In this document: piece after piece, positions 1 to 9,379 of the stretch
How positions within the stretch are numbered: position 1 is the first letter of the stretch
Layout of the letters: each line of letters begins with the position of its first letter
Assembly (NCBI GenBank): GCA_029781975.1
Contig: JAKOVQ010000010.1
Location: forward strand, 170,375 to 234,374
Direction of reading: 5' to 3'
DNA: 64,000 nt
DNA from: Acidobacteriota bacterium
Lineage (GTDB): Bacteria > Acidobacteriota > Thermoanaerobaculia > UBA5066
The notes under the pieces: generated by a model
Told to the model about the DNA's origin: nothing
Seen by the model: only the letters and a program-made list of their open reading frames with translations
Database searches by the model: none
Program-made: the position numbers and the translations under genes

Positions 1-140
1 ACGGGAGCCTTCGGAAAGGCCGGGGCCGGCACCTTCGCCGGCTCCGGCCCGGCCTTCCCCCTCCCGCACGCGAGCGCGGCCAGGGCGAGCGCGAGGGGCG
101 CCGCGAGGGTCGAGGCGGAAGAGCGGCGGCGGGAGTCCAT
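1..140 (-). CDS. N-terminus of a lipoprotein, runs off the window edge
   Basis: ATG at 140 on the minus strand; reads MDSRRRSSASTLAAPLALALAALACGRGKAGPEPAK, a signal peptide with lipobox ALAC. Confidence 0.6.
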   Translation of the reverse strand, partial: MDSRRRSSASTLAAPLALALAALACGRGKAGPEPAKVPAPAFPKAP

Positions 141-180
141 CTCCGCGGTGACGTTAGCAGCCCTGGCCCCGGAAATGGAA

Positions 181-204
181 CGCCCCGGCCCGAGGGCCGG
201 GGCG
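181..204 (-). terminator. Perfect GC-rich hairpin downstream of the TonB receptor gene
   Basis: CGCCCCGGCCC-GA-GGGCCGGGGCG, 11-bp perfect arms, just after the stop at 227, followed on the minus strand by a T-rich stretch (TTCCATTTCC). Confidence 0.6.
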
Positions 205-226
205 TCGATCCCGGGAAGGCTCGGGG

Positions 227-3205
227 CTAGAAGCGGAGGCCGACCGACACCAGGAAGGTCCGCGGCTGCTGATACGCCGAGAAGTTCGCGGCCCTGCCGA
301 AGCTGGGACCCTTCTGCCAGTTGGCACCCAGGGCCGCACACGCCGAAGCGCTCGCACCCTGCGGGCACTCGACGAGGGCGGTCGAGGCGGTCGTGAAGGG
401 GTCGAACGCCGTGAGGCCGCGCCCGCTGTTCCTGGCCGTGTAGACGGTGGTGTTGAGGTTGAAGCCGTTCAGGTGCTCGGCCCCGAGGACGTTGAGGACC
501 TGCGGCTGGACGAAGAGCTCGACGGGGCCGAGCGGATACGAGTAGTTGAGGGCGAGGTCGAGCTGGTACCACGCCTCGGTCGTGAACTCGCCGCGGCCGC
601 CGAAGTAGTAGGTCTGGCTGGTCGGCGGTGTCGCGTAACCGGGGTTGGTGACGTAGTTGCTGACGTTGATGGACCCGGCGGCGCTGTAGGGCAGGCCGCT
701 GTTCGCCTGGAAGACGCCGCTGACGTTGACGTTCCCGAAGGCCTTCGGGACCGGGATGTCGTACGCACCCCAGACGCGGACCCGGTGCCGCTGGTCCTGC
801 GGGAGCTCGCCGACGGGAGAGCCCCAGCTCGCCCGGATGTACTCGGGGTAGTTGTTGAGGCCGCCCGTCACGGGGCCGCTGCCGGAGGTCTCGCCGATGA
901 GGTTGCCGTACGTGTGGGACCAGGTCCAGTTGCCGCCCAGGTTCAGGCCGTCGAAGGGCCTCCACCCGAACTGCAAGGCCAGACCGTAGTACTCACGCTT
1001 GTACTCGCTCCCCCCGTTCCGCGTGACGTGGACGTCGTAGGTGTTGCCCAGGGGGTCGTCCACCTGGCCCGTGGACATGTCGGTCAGGGTCTCGATGAAG
1101 CCGGCCCCCTTCCGGTAGGTCGCGTCCGCGCGGTAGGTGAGCCTGGACCCCACGTTGCCGGCGACACCGACCGAGAACTCGTCCGTGTGGGGCGACTGCA
1201 TCCCCGGAGCGATCTGCGTGTTCAGGCCCTGGTACCCCGCGGCGTAGAGCGTGTCCTGGTTCGCCGTCGGGAACATGTTGGCCTGGGTGATCCCCCACCA
1301 CCCGAAGAACTGCTTGAGGGCGGTGGCCATGTCGACGTACGGCCCGCTCCCGGTGTTGATTCCCGGGCCGTCGTAGAAGTAGTAGAAGTACGAGGGGTTT
1401 CCCGCCGAGGAGGCGCCGCCGGCGAAGTTCTCCTGGACGGCCGAGACGTAGCGGGCGTAGGAGGCGTTGAACCGGAGCTTCCCGCCGCCGGTCGGGTCGA
1501 CGGTCACGCCGAGACGCGGGCTCCAGGCGTCGTCGTCCTGCCTCAGGACCCCGGCCATGTCCTTGGCGCTGTTCTTGTCGTACCGAACGCCGAGGTTGAA
1601 GGAGATGCTGTTGTTGAGCTTCCAGGCGTCGTTCAGGAAGGCCGACTGCGTCTTCAGGTTCGACGGGATCGCCTGCGCGAAGATCGGCCAGTAGCCGAAG
1701 TAGGCGGCGCCGGGCGTGAAGACGGGGTAGACGGTCTGGCCCTGGATGATCGCCGCGTCGGCGGTGACGATGTACTGGCTGCCCGACTGGTAGTTGTTCG
1801 AGAGGTGGTGGCCGCGGAACTGGTCGTACCCGACGACGATGTTGTGGCTCCCCAGGGACGACGTCGAGAGGAAGTAGGTCCCCTTGAGGTAGAAGTCCTG
1901 GTTGTCACGCTTCTCGGCCGACCCCGGGCAGACCGCGCAGAAGATCGGCGAGTTGGCGACGGCAGCGCCGTTCGACGCGTCGAGGACGGGGGTCCCGCCG
2001 ACGAGGTCGGTGAACCGGCCGCCGGAGTTCTCGAAGGTGAAGTGCTTCTGGGAGTACTGCGCCTCCACGAAGAAGCTGCTCGTCAGGACGCCGTTGTAGT
2101 TCCCGACGAAGAAGTCGCTCGGGAGCTGCCGGTCGTAGAACTGGGCCAGGTCGTAGGCCGGGAGCGGGTTGAAGTAGTAGTTCCCCTGGTCCCGGGTCCA
2201 GTTCAGGTACGACGCCATGATCGTGTGGTTCTGGAACGGGGTGATCGTCAGCTTCCCCTCGTACCGCTTGTCCTCGTTCGTCTGGTTGACGGGGATCAGC
2301 GTCGACTGGGTGTTGGTGGTGTTGTCGGTCTTGCCGTAGCGGCCCGAGGCGAAGAACCAGACCCGGTCCTTCCAGATCGGCCCGCCGAACGTGGCCTCGT
2401 AGATCTCGTTGAGCTTCTGGGCGCCGTCCGTGCCGAGCGTCGGCGTGGCGGACCAGGCGGCGTTCGAGAAGTTCGTCCGGAAGGAGCCGCTGAAGCTGTT
2501 CCCTCCCGACTTCGTGATCGTGTTGACCACGCCGCCCGAGAAGCGCCCGAACTCGGCCGAGATCCCGCTCGTCGACGTCGTCGTCTCCTGGATCGCGTCC
2601 TCGACGAAGAGGTTGAGCGGCGTCCCGCGGATGTTGTCCTGGATGTTCGCGCCGTTCACGAGGAACAGGTTGTCGTACGACGTCCCGCCCGAGATCGTGA
2701 CGGCCCCGTTCGGACCATTCGTGTTCACGCTCGGCGCGAGCGTCACGGCGGAGAGAAGGGTCCGCCCCGTCGGCAGCTTGCTCAGCGTGTCGTTCGTCAT
2801 CGTCGTCGACGACTGTGTCGACTCGGAGATGTTCTCCGCCTGGGCGACGACCGTCGCCGCGGCCGTCACCGCCGCCATGCTCAGGGTGCCGTTGACGGTG
2901 TACGACTGGGCGGCCGCCAGGTCGATCTTCCTGACGACGGGCTGGAACCCGCTCAGCTCGAACTTCACGGTGTACGAGCCCGCCGGCAGCCCGACGAACG
3001 TGTAGTCCCCGTTCGTCGTCGTCACGCGGGTCCGGACGCCCTGGAGGCTCGGTGAGCTGATCGTCACGAGGACTCCCGGGAGCCCCACGCCTTCGTTGAT
3101 CGCCTTGCCCGACAGGGTGGCCGTCGGCACGCCCTGCGCCCACGCCTGAGCGGCTCCGAGAAGAGCCACGACGGCGAGGGCGAGCAGCAACCGCGCTTGC
3201 TTCAT
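227..3205 (-). CDS. TonB-dependent receptor, Oar-like, with N-terminal carboxypeptidase-regulatory-like domain
   Basis: Signal peptide MKQARLLLALAVVALLGAAQAWAQ, Ig-like CarboxypepD_reg region, plug (GGTSYDNLFLVNGANIQDN), beta-barrel repeats ending in SVGLRF; RBS GGAGGAGG before ATG 3205. Confidence 0.9.
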   Translation of the reverse strand: MKQARLLLALAVVALLGAAQAWAQGVPTATLSGKAINEGVGLPGVLVTISSPSLQGVRTRVTTTNGDYTFVGLPAGSYTVKFELSGFQPVVRKIDLAAAQSYTVNGTLSMAAVTAAATVVAQAENISESTQSSTTMTNDTLSKLPTGRTLLSAVTLAPSVNTNGPNGAVTISGGTSYDNLFLVNGANIQDNIRGTPLNLFVEDAIQETTTSTSGISAEFGRFSGGVVNTITKSGGNSFSGSFRTNFSNAAWSATPTLGTDGAQKLNEIYEATFGGPIWKDRVWFFASGRYGKTDNTTNTQSTLIPVNQTNEDKRYEGKLTITPFQNHTIMASYLNWTRDQGNYYFNPLPAYDLAQFYDRQLPSDFFVGNYNGVLTSSFFVEAQYSQKHFTFENSGGRFTDLVGGTPVLDASNGAAVANSPIFCAVCPGSAEKRDNQDFYLKGTYFLSTSSLGSHNIVVGYDQFRGHHLSNNYQSGSQYIVTADAAIIQGQTVYPVFTPGAAYFGYWPIFAQAIPSNLKTQSAFLNDAWKLNNSISFNLGVRYDKNSAKDMAGVLRQDDDAWSPRLGVTVDPTGGGKLRFNASYARYVSAVQENFAGGASSAGNPSYFYYFYDGPGINTGSGPYVDMATALKQFFGWWGITQANMFPTANQDTLYAAGYQGLNTQIAPGMQSPHTDEFSVGVAGNVGSRLTYRADATYRKGAGFIETLTDMSTGQVDDPLGNTYDVHVTRNGGSEYKREYYGLALQFGWRPFDGLNLGGNWTWSHTYGNLIGETSGSGPVTGGLNNYPEYIRASWGSPVGELPQDQRHRVRVWGAYDIPVPKAFGNVNVSGVFQANSGLPYSAAGSINVSNYVTNPGYATPPTSQTYYFGGRGEFTTEAWYQLDLALNYSYPLGPVELFVQPQVLNVLGAEHLNGFNLNTTVYTARNSGRGLTAFDPFTTASTALVECPQGASASACAALGANWQKGPSFGRAANFSAYQQPRTFLVSVGLRF

Positions 3206-3772
3206 CTGGTTTCCTCCTCCTTCGTTCTGGTGCCTGGGGTTCTTGATCATTCAGAAACAGCCGACGAGATTCCCGTGGAGAAGACAGAGCAACTGGAATC
3301 GACCTCGACACCCATCCGGGCCCGAGGCGGTTGAAGCGCGATCCTCCGACTCTTCAAGGCCTCCCCTTCGCCCTTGCCGTGGGAGTTGAATAGAGCACCG
3401 CCACACACCTTTGATCTGCAAGAAACAGACCGTTTCGGCACGAGCGTCGCCAAGGGGCTATGTCATTGTGTTCGAGGGACTTAACAACCGGAATGAGACC
3501 CGATTTGGCCCATGAGATCTAGAATTCCAGGCGCTTCTACGATTTCTTGGATTCACCGGATCCGATCAATTCTGATGCCACTTTCTCGCGAGGGCTCCAC
3601 GCGGCGCCGGCAGCGAAGCGACCTGCCCTCTCTCCCGCTTGCCGAGACACTGTCGTCGTCGGGACTCGACGTCGCGGGGCGGGCGCGGCGCGGTGTCGGA
3701 GCTCACCTCCCTTCCGCGGCCATCGGCCGCCTGCCCGGACCTGAGAGAATGCCGAGGCTCCGGAGGAGGGGG

Positions 3773-4651
3773 ATGGCACACGAGGAGAAGGTCCGGGCGG
3801 CGGCCGACGCGATCTCGAACGCTCACGGTCTCCTCGTCACCGCCGGCGCCGGGATGGGAGTCGATTCCGGCCTCCCGGACTTCCGGGGCCCGGAAGGGTT
3901 CTGGAGCGCGTATCCCCCGTTCCGGGCCCTGGGCCTCTGCTTCGAGGACCTCGCGAACCCGGCGTGGTTCCGGAGCGACCCCTCGCTCGCCTGGGGCTTC
4001 TACGGGCACCGGCTCAACCTCTACCGCTCGACCGAGCCCCACGCGGGATTCCGCCTCCTCCACGCCTGGGGCGAGAGGCTTCCCTCCGGTGCGTTCGTCT
4101 TCACGTCCAACGTCGACGGCCACTTCCAGCGCGCGGGGTTCGCCGATGAGCGGGTGGCCGAGTGCCACGGCTCCATCGGGTTCCTCCAGTGCCTGGCCGA
4201 CTGCGGCGCCGGGATCTTCCCGGCCGTCGGCGTGGAGGTCGCGGTCGACCCGGCCACCTTCCGGGCGTCGCCGCCGTTCCCGTCCTGCCCGCGCTGCGGC
4301 TCGCTGGCGCGCCCCAACATCCTGATGTTCGGCGACGGGGGCTGGGAGAGCGGACGGAGCGACGCCCAGGAGAGGCGGCTCGCCGCGTGGCTCGACGAGC
4401 TGCGCGGCCCCCTCGCCGTGGTCGAGTGCGGCGCCGGGACGGCCATCCCCACCGTGAGGAGGTTCGGGGAGCGGGTCGTCTTCGGGATGGGAGGGCTCCT
4501 CGTCAGGATCAACGCCCGCGAGGCTTCGCTCGGGCCCGCCGAGCGCTCCTTCGACGTCTCGCTCGGAAAGCGCGGCCGGGGGATCGGCCTGCCGATGGGG
4601 TCCCTGGACGCGCTGCGCGCCATCGACGGCGAGCTGAACCGGCTCTCCTGA
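3773..4651 (+). CDS. Sir2-family NAD-dependent protein deacylase (sirtuin)
   Basis: TAGAGMGVDSGLPDFRGPEGFW, TSNVDGHFQRAGF, ECHGSIGFLQC, CPRCGSLARPNILMFGD motifs; RBS GGAGGAGGGGG before ATG 3773. Confidence 0.9.
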   Translation: MAHEEKVRAAADAISNAHGLLVTAGAGMGVDSGLPDFRGPEGFWSAYPPFRALGLCFEDLANPAWFRSDPSLAWGFYGHRLNLYRSTEPHAGFRLLHAWGERLPSGAFVFTSNVDGHFQRAGFADERVAECHGSIGFLQCLADCGAGIFPAVGVEVAVDPATFRASPPFPSCPRCGSLARPNILMFGDGGWESGRSDAQERRLAAWLDELRGPLAVVECGAGTAIPTVRRFGERVVFGMGGLLVRINAREASLGPAERSFDVSLGKRGRGIGLPMGSLDALRAIDGELNRLS

Positions 4652-4743
4652 CAGACCCCCCGCTCGCGGTGACGCTCTCCCCGGGAGGGGCCGGGACGCC
4701 CTAAGATCGTTCGGAATCGAACGAAACGAGGAAGGAGCCTCGC

Positions 4744-7700
4744 ATGTCCCTCCCGTTCCCGTCGCCCCGCCGGCCGGTCCTCCTCTTCCTCGTCGTCGCC
4801 GCCCTCGGCGCTCCCCTCGCCCCGGAGGCCGCCTTCGCGTCCGAGGCCTCCGCGCGGCCGACCCGCTTCCTCACCGAGCCGGCGGTCTCCGCGGACCGGA
4901 TCGCCTTCGCCTACGCGAACGACGTCTGGACCGCCCGCCGCGACGGGACCGGCGTCGTCCGGATCACCTCCGGCCCCGGCGCCAAGGGCGACCCCGCCTT
5001 CTCCCCCGACGGCTCGCTCCTCGCCTTCAGCGGCGACCTGGACGGGAACGTCGACGTCTACGTCGTCCCGGCGACGGGGGGCGTCCCGCGCCGCCTGACG
5101 CACCACCCCGCGCCCGACCTCGTCCAGGGCTTCACCCCGGACGGGAAGGCCGTCCTCTTCACCTCGCCCCGCGAGGCGTTCAACAACCGGCACACGCAGC
5201 TCTTCACCGTGCCGGTCTCGGGGGGAGTCCCGGAGAAGCTGCCGATCCCGAACGCCGCCAGCGCCTCCTTCTCGCCCGACGGAAAGAAGATCGCCTACAA
5301 CCCCGTCGCCGCGCGGTTCCTCCAGTGGAAGGGGTACCGCGGCGGGACGGCCTCGCGGATCTGGCTCTACGACGTGGCGACGCACGCCGTCGAGGAGGTC
5401 CCCCGGCCCGAGGGGCGCTGCAACGACGCCGACCCGTTCTTCCTCGCCGGGAAGGTCTACTTCCGCTCCGACCGCGACGGCGAGCTGAACGTCTACTCCT
5501 TCGACCCGGCGACGAAGACGGTGACGGCGCTGACGCGGCACGCCGACTTCCCCGTCCTCCACGCGTCGGGGGGCGCGGGGACGATCGTCTACGAGCAGGC
5601 GGGGACCCTCCACCTCCTCGACCCGGCGTCTGGGAAGGTGTCGGACGTCCCGCTCACCGTCGCCGCCGACCTCCCCGAGACGCGCCCCCGCTGGGCGAAG
5701 GGGGCGAAGTGGGTCCGCGACGCGGCGCTCTCGCCGAGCGGGGCGCGGGTCCTCGTCGACTTCCGTGGCGAGATCGTCTCCGTCCCGGCCGAAAAGGGGG
5801 ACCCGAGGAACCTGACGAGCTCACCGGGCGTCCACGAGCGCTTCCCCGCCTGGTCTCCGGACGGGAAGAGGGTAGCCTGGTTCTCGGACGCCTCGGGGGA
5901 GTACCAGCTCGTCGTGGCGCCGGCCGACGGGAAGGGGCCGTCGCGGAGCTACCCGCTCGGCGGCGCCGGCTTCTACGACCGCCCGGCCTTCTCGCCGGAC
6001 GGGACGAAGCTGACGTTCACCGACAACTCCTGGAGCCTCTTCTTCATCGACCTGGCCACCGGCGCGGTGAAGAAGATCGCCCAGGAGCCGCTCTACGGTC
6101 CGGCGGGCACGAAGGGGATCCGCGGCGTCTTCTCGCCGGACTCGCGGTGGATCGCCTACACGGTCTCGACGCCCGCCTACGTCCAGACGCTCCACCTCTA
6201 CTCGGTCGAGAAGGACCGCTCGTACCGGATCACCGACGGGCTCTCGGACGTGAGCGACCCGGCGTTCGACGCGAGCGGGAAGTACCTCTACTTCCTCTCC
6301 TCGACGAACGCCGGACCGGTGCGCAACTGGTTCTCGCTCGAGAACCAGGACATGCGCGTGACGCGGACGATCTGGCTCGCCGTCCTCGCGAAGGGAGTCC
6401 CCTCGCCCCTCGCGAAGGAGAGCGACGAGGAGAAAGGGACGCCGCCGGAAGCCGCCGAGGCGGCGGAAGGCAAGGAAGGGAAGGAAGGCAAGGAAGGGAA
6501 GGACGCGAAGGGTGCCTCCGGAGACGAGGGCGACGCGGCGAAAAAGCCGGCAGCGAAGAAACCGGCGCCGAAGAAGCCGGTCGTCGTCGCCTTCGACCCG
6601 GACGGGATCGAGACGCGGATCGTCGACCTCCCCGTCAAGCCCGCCGGGATCTCGGGGCTCTCGGCAGGGGAGGCGGGGAAGGTCTACTACCTGAGGGAGG
6701 CCGACGGGAAGTCGGCGCTCGTCCGCTTCGACCTGAAGGAGCGGAAGGCCGAGACGCTCCTCCCCGAGGCCGACGACTTCGAGCTCTCGGCCGACGGGAA
6801 GAAGCTCCTCTACCGGCTGAAGGAGAGCCTGGCCGTCGTCTCGACGGCGAAGAAGGTCGAGCCGAACGACGGGAAGCTCAGGCTCGACGCGATCGCGGTC
6901 CGCGTCGACCCGCGCGCCGAGTGGGCGGAGATGTACCTCGACGCCTGGCGGATCAACCGCGACTACTTCTACGACCCGGGGATGCACGGCGTCGACTGGA
7001 AGGCGAAGCGCGAGAAGTACGCGGCCTTCCTCCCCGACCTCTCCTGCCGCGCCGACCTCAACCTCCTCGTCCAGTGGCTCTGCAGCGACCTCGGCGTGGG
7101 GCACCACCGCGTCTCGGGGGGCGACTCTGCCGCCGAGCCGCCGAAGGTCCCGGGGGGCCTCCTCGGCGCCGACCTCGAGGTGGCGAACGGGCGCTACCGG
7201 CTGAGGAAGGTCTTCGGCGGCCTCAACTGGAACCCCGAGCTCCGCGCGCCTCTCTCCGAGCCCGGGGTCGACGCGAAGGCGGGCGAGTACCTCCTGGCGG
7301 TGAACGGCGCCGACCTCGAGCCCCCCGAGAGCCTCTTCGCGCGGCTCGAGGGGACGGCCGGGAAGATCGTCTCCCTCACCCTCGGCCCGAGCCCGGACGG
7401 GAAGGGGTCGCGAACGGTGAACGTCGTCCCGGTGGAGTCGGAGCTGGCCCTGAGGAACCGCGACTGGGTCGAGGGGAACGTCCGGAAGGTCGACGCGGCT
7501 ACGGGAGGTCGCGTCGCGTACGTCTACGTGCCGAACACGTCGACGCTCGGGCACGAGTACTTCAAGCGCTACTTCTTTCCGCAGGCATGGAAGGACGCCG
7601 TCATCGTCGACGAGCGGTTCAACGCCGGCGGGAGCGTGGCCGACTACTACATCGACATCCTGAGAAGGCCGCGGATCGCGTACTGGGCGATGCGCTACGG

Positions 7701-8112
7701 CGCCGACATGAAGACGCCGAGCGCCTCGATCCAGGGGCCGAAGGCGATGATCATCGACGAGACGGCCGGCTCGGGGGGCGATCTCCTGCCGTGGATGTTC
7801 CGGAAGTTCCAGGTGGGCCCGCTGATCGGCAAGCGGACCTGGGGCGGCCTCGTCGGGATCCTCGGCTTCCCGGTCCTGATGGACGGCGGCTCCGTCACCG
7901 CCCCGAACCTGGCGTTCTGGACCCCCGAGGACGGCTTCGCGGTGGAGAACGTCGGCGTCCCGCCCGACGTGGACGTCGAGCAGACGCCCGCCGAGGTGAT
8001 CGCGGGCCACGACCCGCAGCTCGAGAAGGCGATCGAGGTGGTCCTCGAGGCGCTGAAGAGGAACCCGCCGGAGAAGCCGGTCCGCCCCCCGTACCCGAAG
8101 CGGGGCCATTGA
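4744..8112 (+). CDS. Tricorn protease homologue (S41 family) with N-terminal beta-propeller, core and PDZ-like regions
   Basis: Signal peptide, TolB/WD-type repeats (FSPDG...), C-terminal S41 region (DERFNAGGSVADYYIDIL, DETAGSGGDLLPWMFRK). Confidence 0.92.
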   Translation: MSLPFPSPRRPVLLFLVVAALGAPLAPEAAFASEASARPTRFLTEPAVSADRIAFAYANDVWTARRDGTGVVRITSGPGAKGDPAFSPDGSLLAFSGDLDGNVDVYVVPATGGVPRRLTHHPAPDLVQGFTPDGKAVLFTSPREAFNNRHTQLFTVPVSGGVPEKLPIPNAASASFSPDGKKIAYNPVAARFLQWKGYRGGTASRIWLYDVATHAVEEVPRPEGRCNDADPFFLAGKVYFRSDRDGELNVYSFDPATKTVTALTRHADFPVLHASGGAGTIVYEQAGTLHLLDPASGKVSDVPLTVAADLPETRPRWAKGAKWVRDAALSPSGARVLVDFRGEIVSVPAEKGDPRNLTSSPGVHERFPAWSPDGKRVAWFSDASGEYQLVVAPADGKGPSRSYPLGGAGFYDRPAFSPDGTKLTFTDNSWSLFFIDLATGAVKKIAQEPLYGPAGTKGIRGVFSPDSRWIAYTVSTPAYVQTLHLYSVEKDRSYRITDGLSDVSDPAFDASGKYLYFLSSTNAGPVRNWFSLENQDMRVTRTIWLAVLAKGVPSPLAKESDEEKGTPPEAAEAAEGKEGKEGKEGKDAKGASGDEGDAAKKPAAKKPAPKKPVVVAFDPDGIETRIVDLPVKPAGISGLSAGEAGKVYYLREADGKSALVRFDLKERKAETLLPEADDFELSADGKKLLYRLKESLAVVSTAKKVEPNDGKLRLDAIAVRVDPRAEWAEMYLDAWRINRDYFYDPGMHGVDWKAKREKYAAFLPDLSCRADLNLLVQWLCSDLGVGHHRVSGGDSAAEPPKVPGGLLGADLEVANGRYRLRKVFGGLNWNPELRAPLSEPGVDAKAGEYLLAVNGADLEPPESLFARLEGTAGKIVSLTLGPSPDGKGSRTVNVVPVESELALRNRDWVEGNVRKVDAATGGRVAYVYVPNTSTLGHEYFKRYFFPQAWKDAVIVDERFNAGGSVADYYIDILRRPRIAYWAMRYGADMKTPSASIQGPKAMIIDETAGSGGDLLPWMFRKFQVGPLIGKRTWGGLVGILGFPVLMDGGSVTAPNLAFWTPEDGFAVENVGVPPDVDVEQTPAEVIAGHDPQLEKAIEVVLEALKRNPPEKPVRPPYPKRGH
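6468..6504 (+). repeat. Low-complexity coding repeat (GKE)n inside the tricorn-like gene
   Basis: ggcaaggaagggaaggaaggcaaggaagggaagg encodes EGKEGKEGKEGKEGKD, followed by a KKPAAKKPAPKKP run. Confidence 0.7.
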
Positions 8113-8131
8113 AGCCCGGAGTTACCCGCAG

Positions 8132-8167
8132 GGGCGCTGCCGCTCTCCCCGGAGCGCGGCAGCGCCC
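8132..8167. terminator. Hairpin between two convergent genes, candidate bidirectional terminator
   Basis: GGGCGCTGCCGC ... GCGGCAGCGCCC, 12-bp perfect arms, between stops at 8112 (+) and 8179 (-). Confidence 0.65.
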
Positions 8168-8178
8168 GGCGCCCCGCG

Positions 8179-9369
8179 CTACTTCTTCCTCGGCTTCCTC
8201 GCCGGGTGCTTCAGCGCCTCGCGGAGGACCGACTCGACCTCCTTGTGGTCGTTGTCCTTCGCGAGCTTCAGGAGCTCCTTGCCGTCCCTCCTCACGTCGG
8301 CCCCGGCCGCGATCAGGGCCTTCACGATCTCCACGCTGCCGCGGAGGACCGCGACCTGGAGGGCCGTGCCGCCGCTCGGGGTGCGCGCGTTGACGTTCGC
8401 GCCGTGGGCGAGGAGGAGGTCGACCGCCCCCTTCTTCACCTGCTCGGCCGCGGCCATCAGCGGCGTGACCCGGTAGTCGTTCCCGACGTTCACGTCCGCG
8501 CCCGCCCCGATCAGGGCCTCGAGGAGGGCCGTGCCGGGCTTGTCGACGGCGGCGAGAGCGAGCGACTGGCCGTAGGGCCCCTTCTCGTTGGGGTTGGCGC
8601 CCGCCTGCAGGAGGATCTTCGCGACCTTCACGTCGTCCCGCTCCACCGCGGCGCGGATGGCGCTGCCGGACGGGTCGGACGCTCCCGCGGGCATCCCGGC
8701 GTCGAGGAAGAGCTGGACCGTCTCGGCATCCCCCTTCCGGACGGTGTCGAGGAAGGCGTTGGAGGTGAGCGGGAGCCCCTCGTCGGTCAGCTCCAGGCGC
8801 GCCCGCTCCTTCGGGGGGAGGTTCGGGTCGATCGGGCGCTCCGGCTTCTGCGGCGGGCGGTAGACGGGGGTCTGGAACTCGGCCTCGAAGCTGAAGGAGT
8901 TCCCCGCCTCCTTGTACTCGAGCCGCCCCGCCAGGGAGCCGGCGGGCGCGGGCTTCGGGGCGTAGCCGACCGCGGCCGTCACCTCGAGCCCGGCCGGGAG
9001 GTCCTCGTGGAAGAAGCCCGCCTTGAGCGGGATCCCCTGCGAGTCGAGCGTCACCTCGACCCCCCGGATCCCGGCGTTCGGGAGGCGGCGGAGGAGGTCG
9101 TCGAGGACCTCCACCGGCACCGGCCGCTCGGTGAGGAGGATGCGGGTCTGGTCCGACGTGGCCTTGCGCGGCCGGACGACGACGGCGTAGGCGTGCGAGA
9201 GCTGGACCGTCACCGGCCCCGCGAGGAGCGTCCCGGTCGCGGTCCCTCCGGCCTCGGGGCCCGGCGGGGGCGGGGCCGGCGCCGGAGGCGGGGCGGAGGC
9301 GCAGCCCGAGAGGAGCGCGGCGACGGCGAGAGCGGGAACGACGGCGGCGAGGGACGGCCGGAGCTTCAC
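8179..9369 (-). CDS. Ankyrin-repeat lipoprotein
   Basis: Lipobox LLSGCAS after signal peptide; C-terminal ankyrin repeats (GANVNARTPSGGTALQVAVLRGSVEIVKALIAAGADV). Confidence 0.85.
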   Translation of the reverse strand: MKLRPSLAAVVPALAVAALLSGCASAPPPAPAPPPPGPEAGGTATGTLLAGPVTVQLSHAYAVVVRPRKATSDQTRILLTERPVPVEVLDDLLRRLPNAGIRGVEVTLDSQGIPLKAGFFHEDLPAGLEVTAAVGYAPKPAPAGSLAGRLEYKEAGNSFSFEAEFQTPVYRPPQKPERPIDPNLPPKERARLELTDEGLPLTSNAFLDTVRKGDAETVQLFLDAGMPAGASDPSGSAIRAAVERDDVKVAKILLQAGANPNEKGPYGQSLALAAVDKPGTALLEALIGAGADVNVGNDYRVTPLMAAAEQVKKGAVDLLLAHGANVNARTPSGGTALQVAVLRGSVEIVKALIAAGADVRRDGKELLKLAKDNDHKEVESVLREALKHPARKPRKK

Positions 9370-9379
9370 GGCGCCCCCC

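Noticed and set aside
473-3055. 860-aa plus-strand ORF over the TonB receptor
   Set aside because: Shadow ORF opposite an unmistakable receptor gene.
3247-3453. 68-aa minus ORF in the intergenic region before the TonB receptor
   Set aside because: No convincing coding signature; more likely leader/promoter DNA.
6468-6504. Short tandem repeats considered as a CRISPR or regulatory repeat
   Set aside because: Repeat is in frame and encodes a low-complexity linker; there are no spacers.
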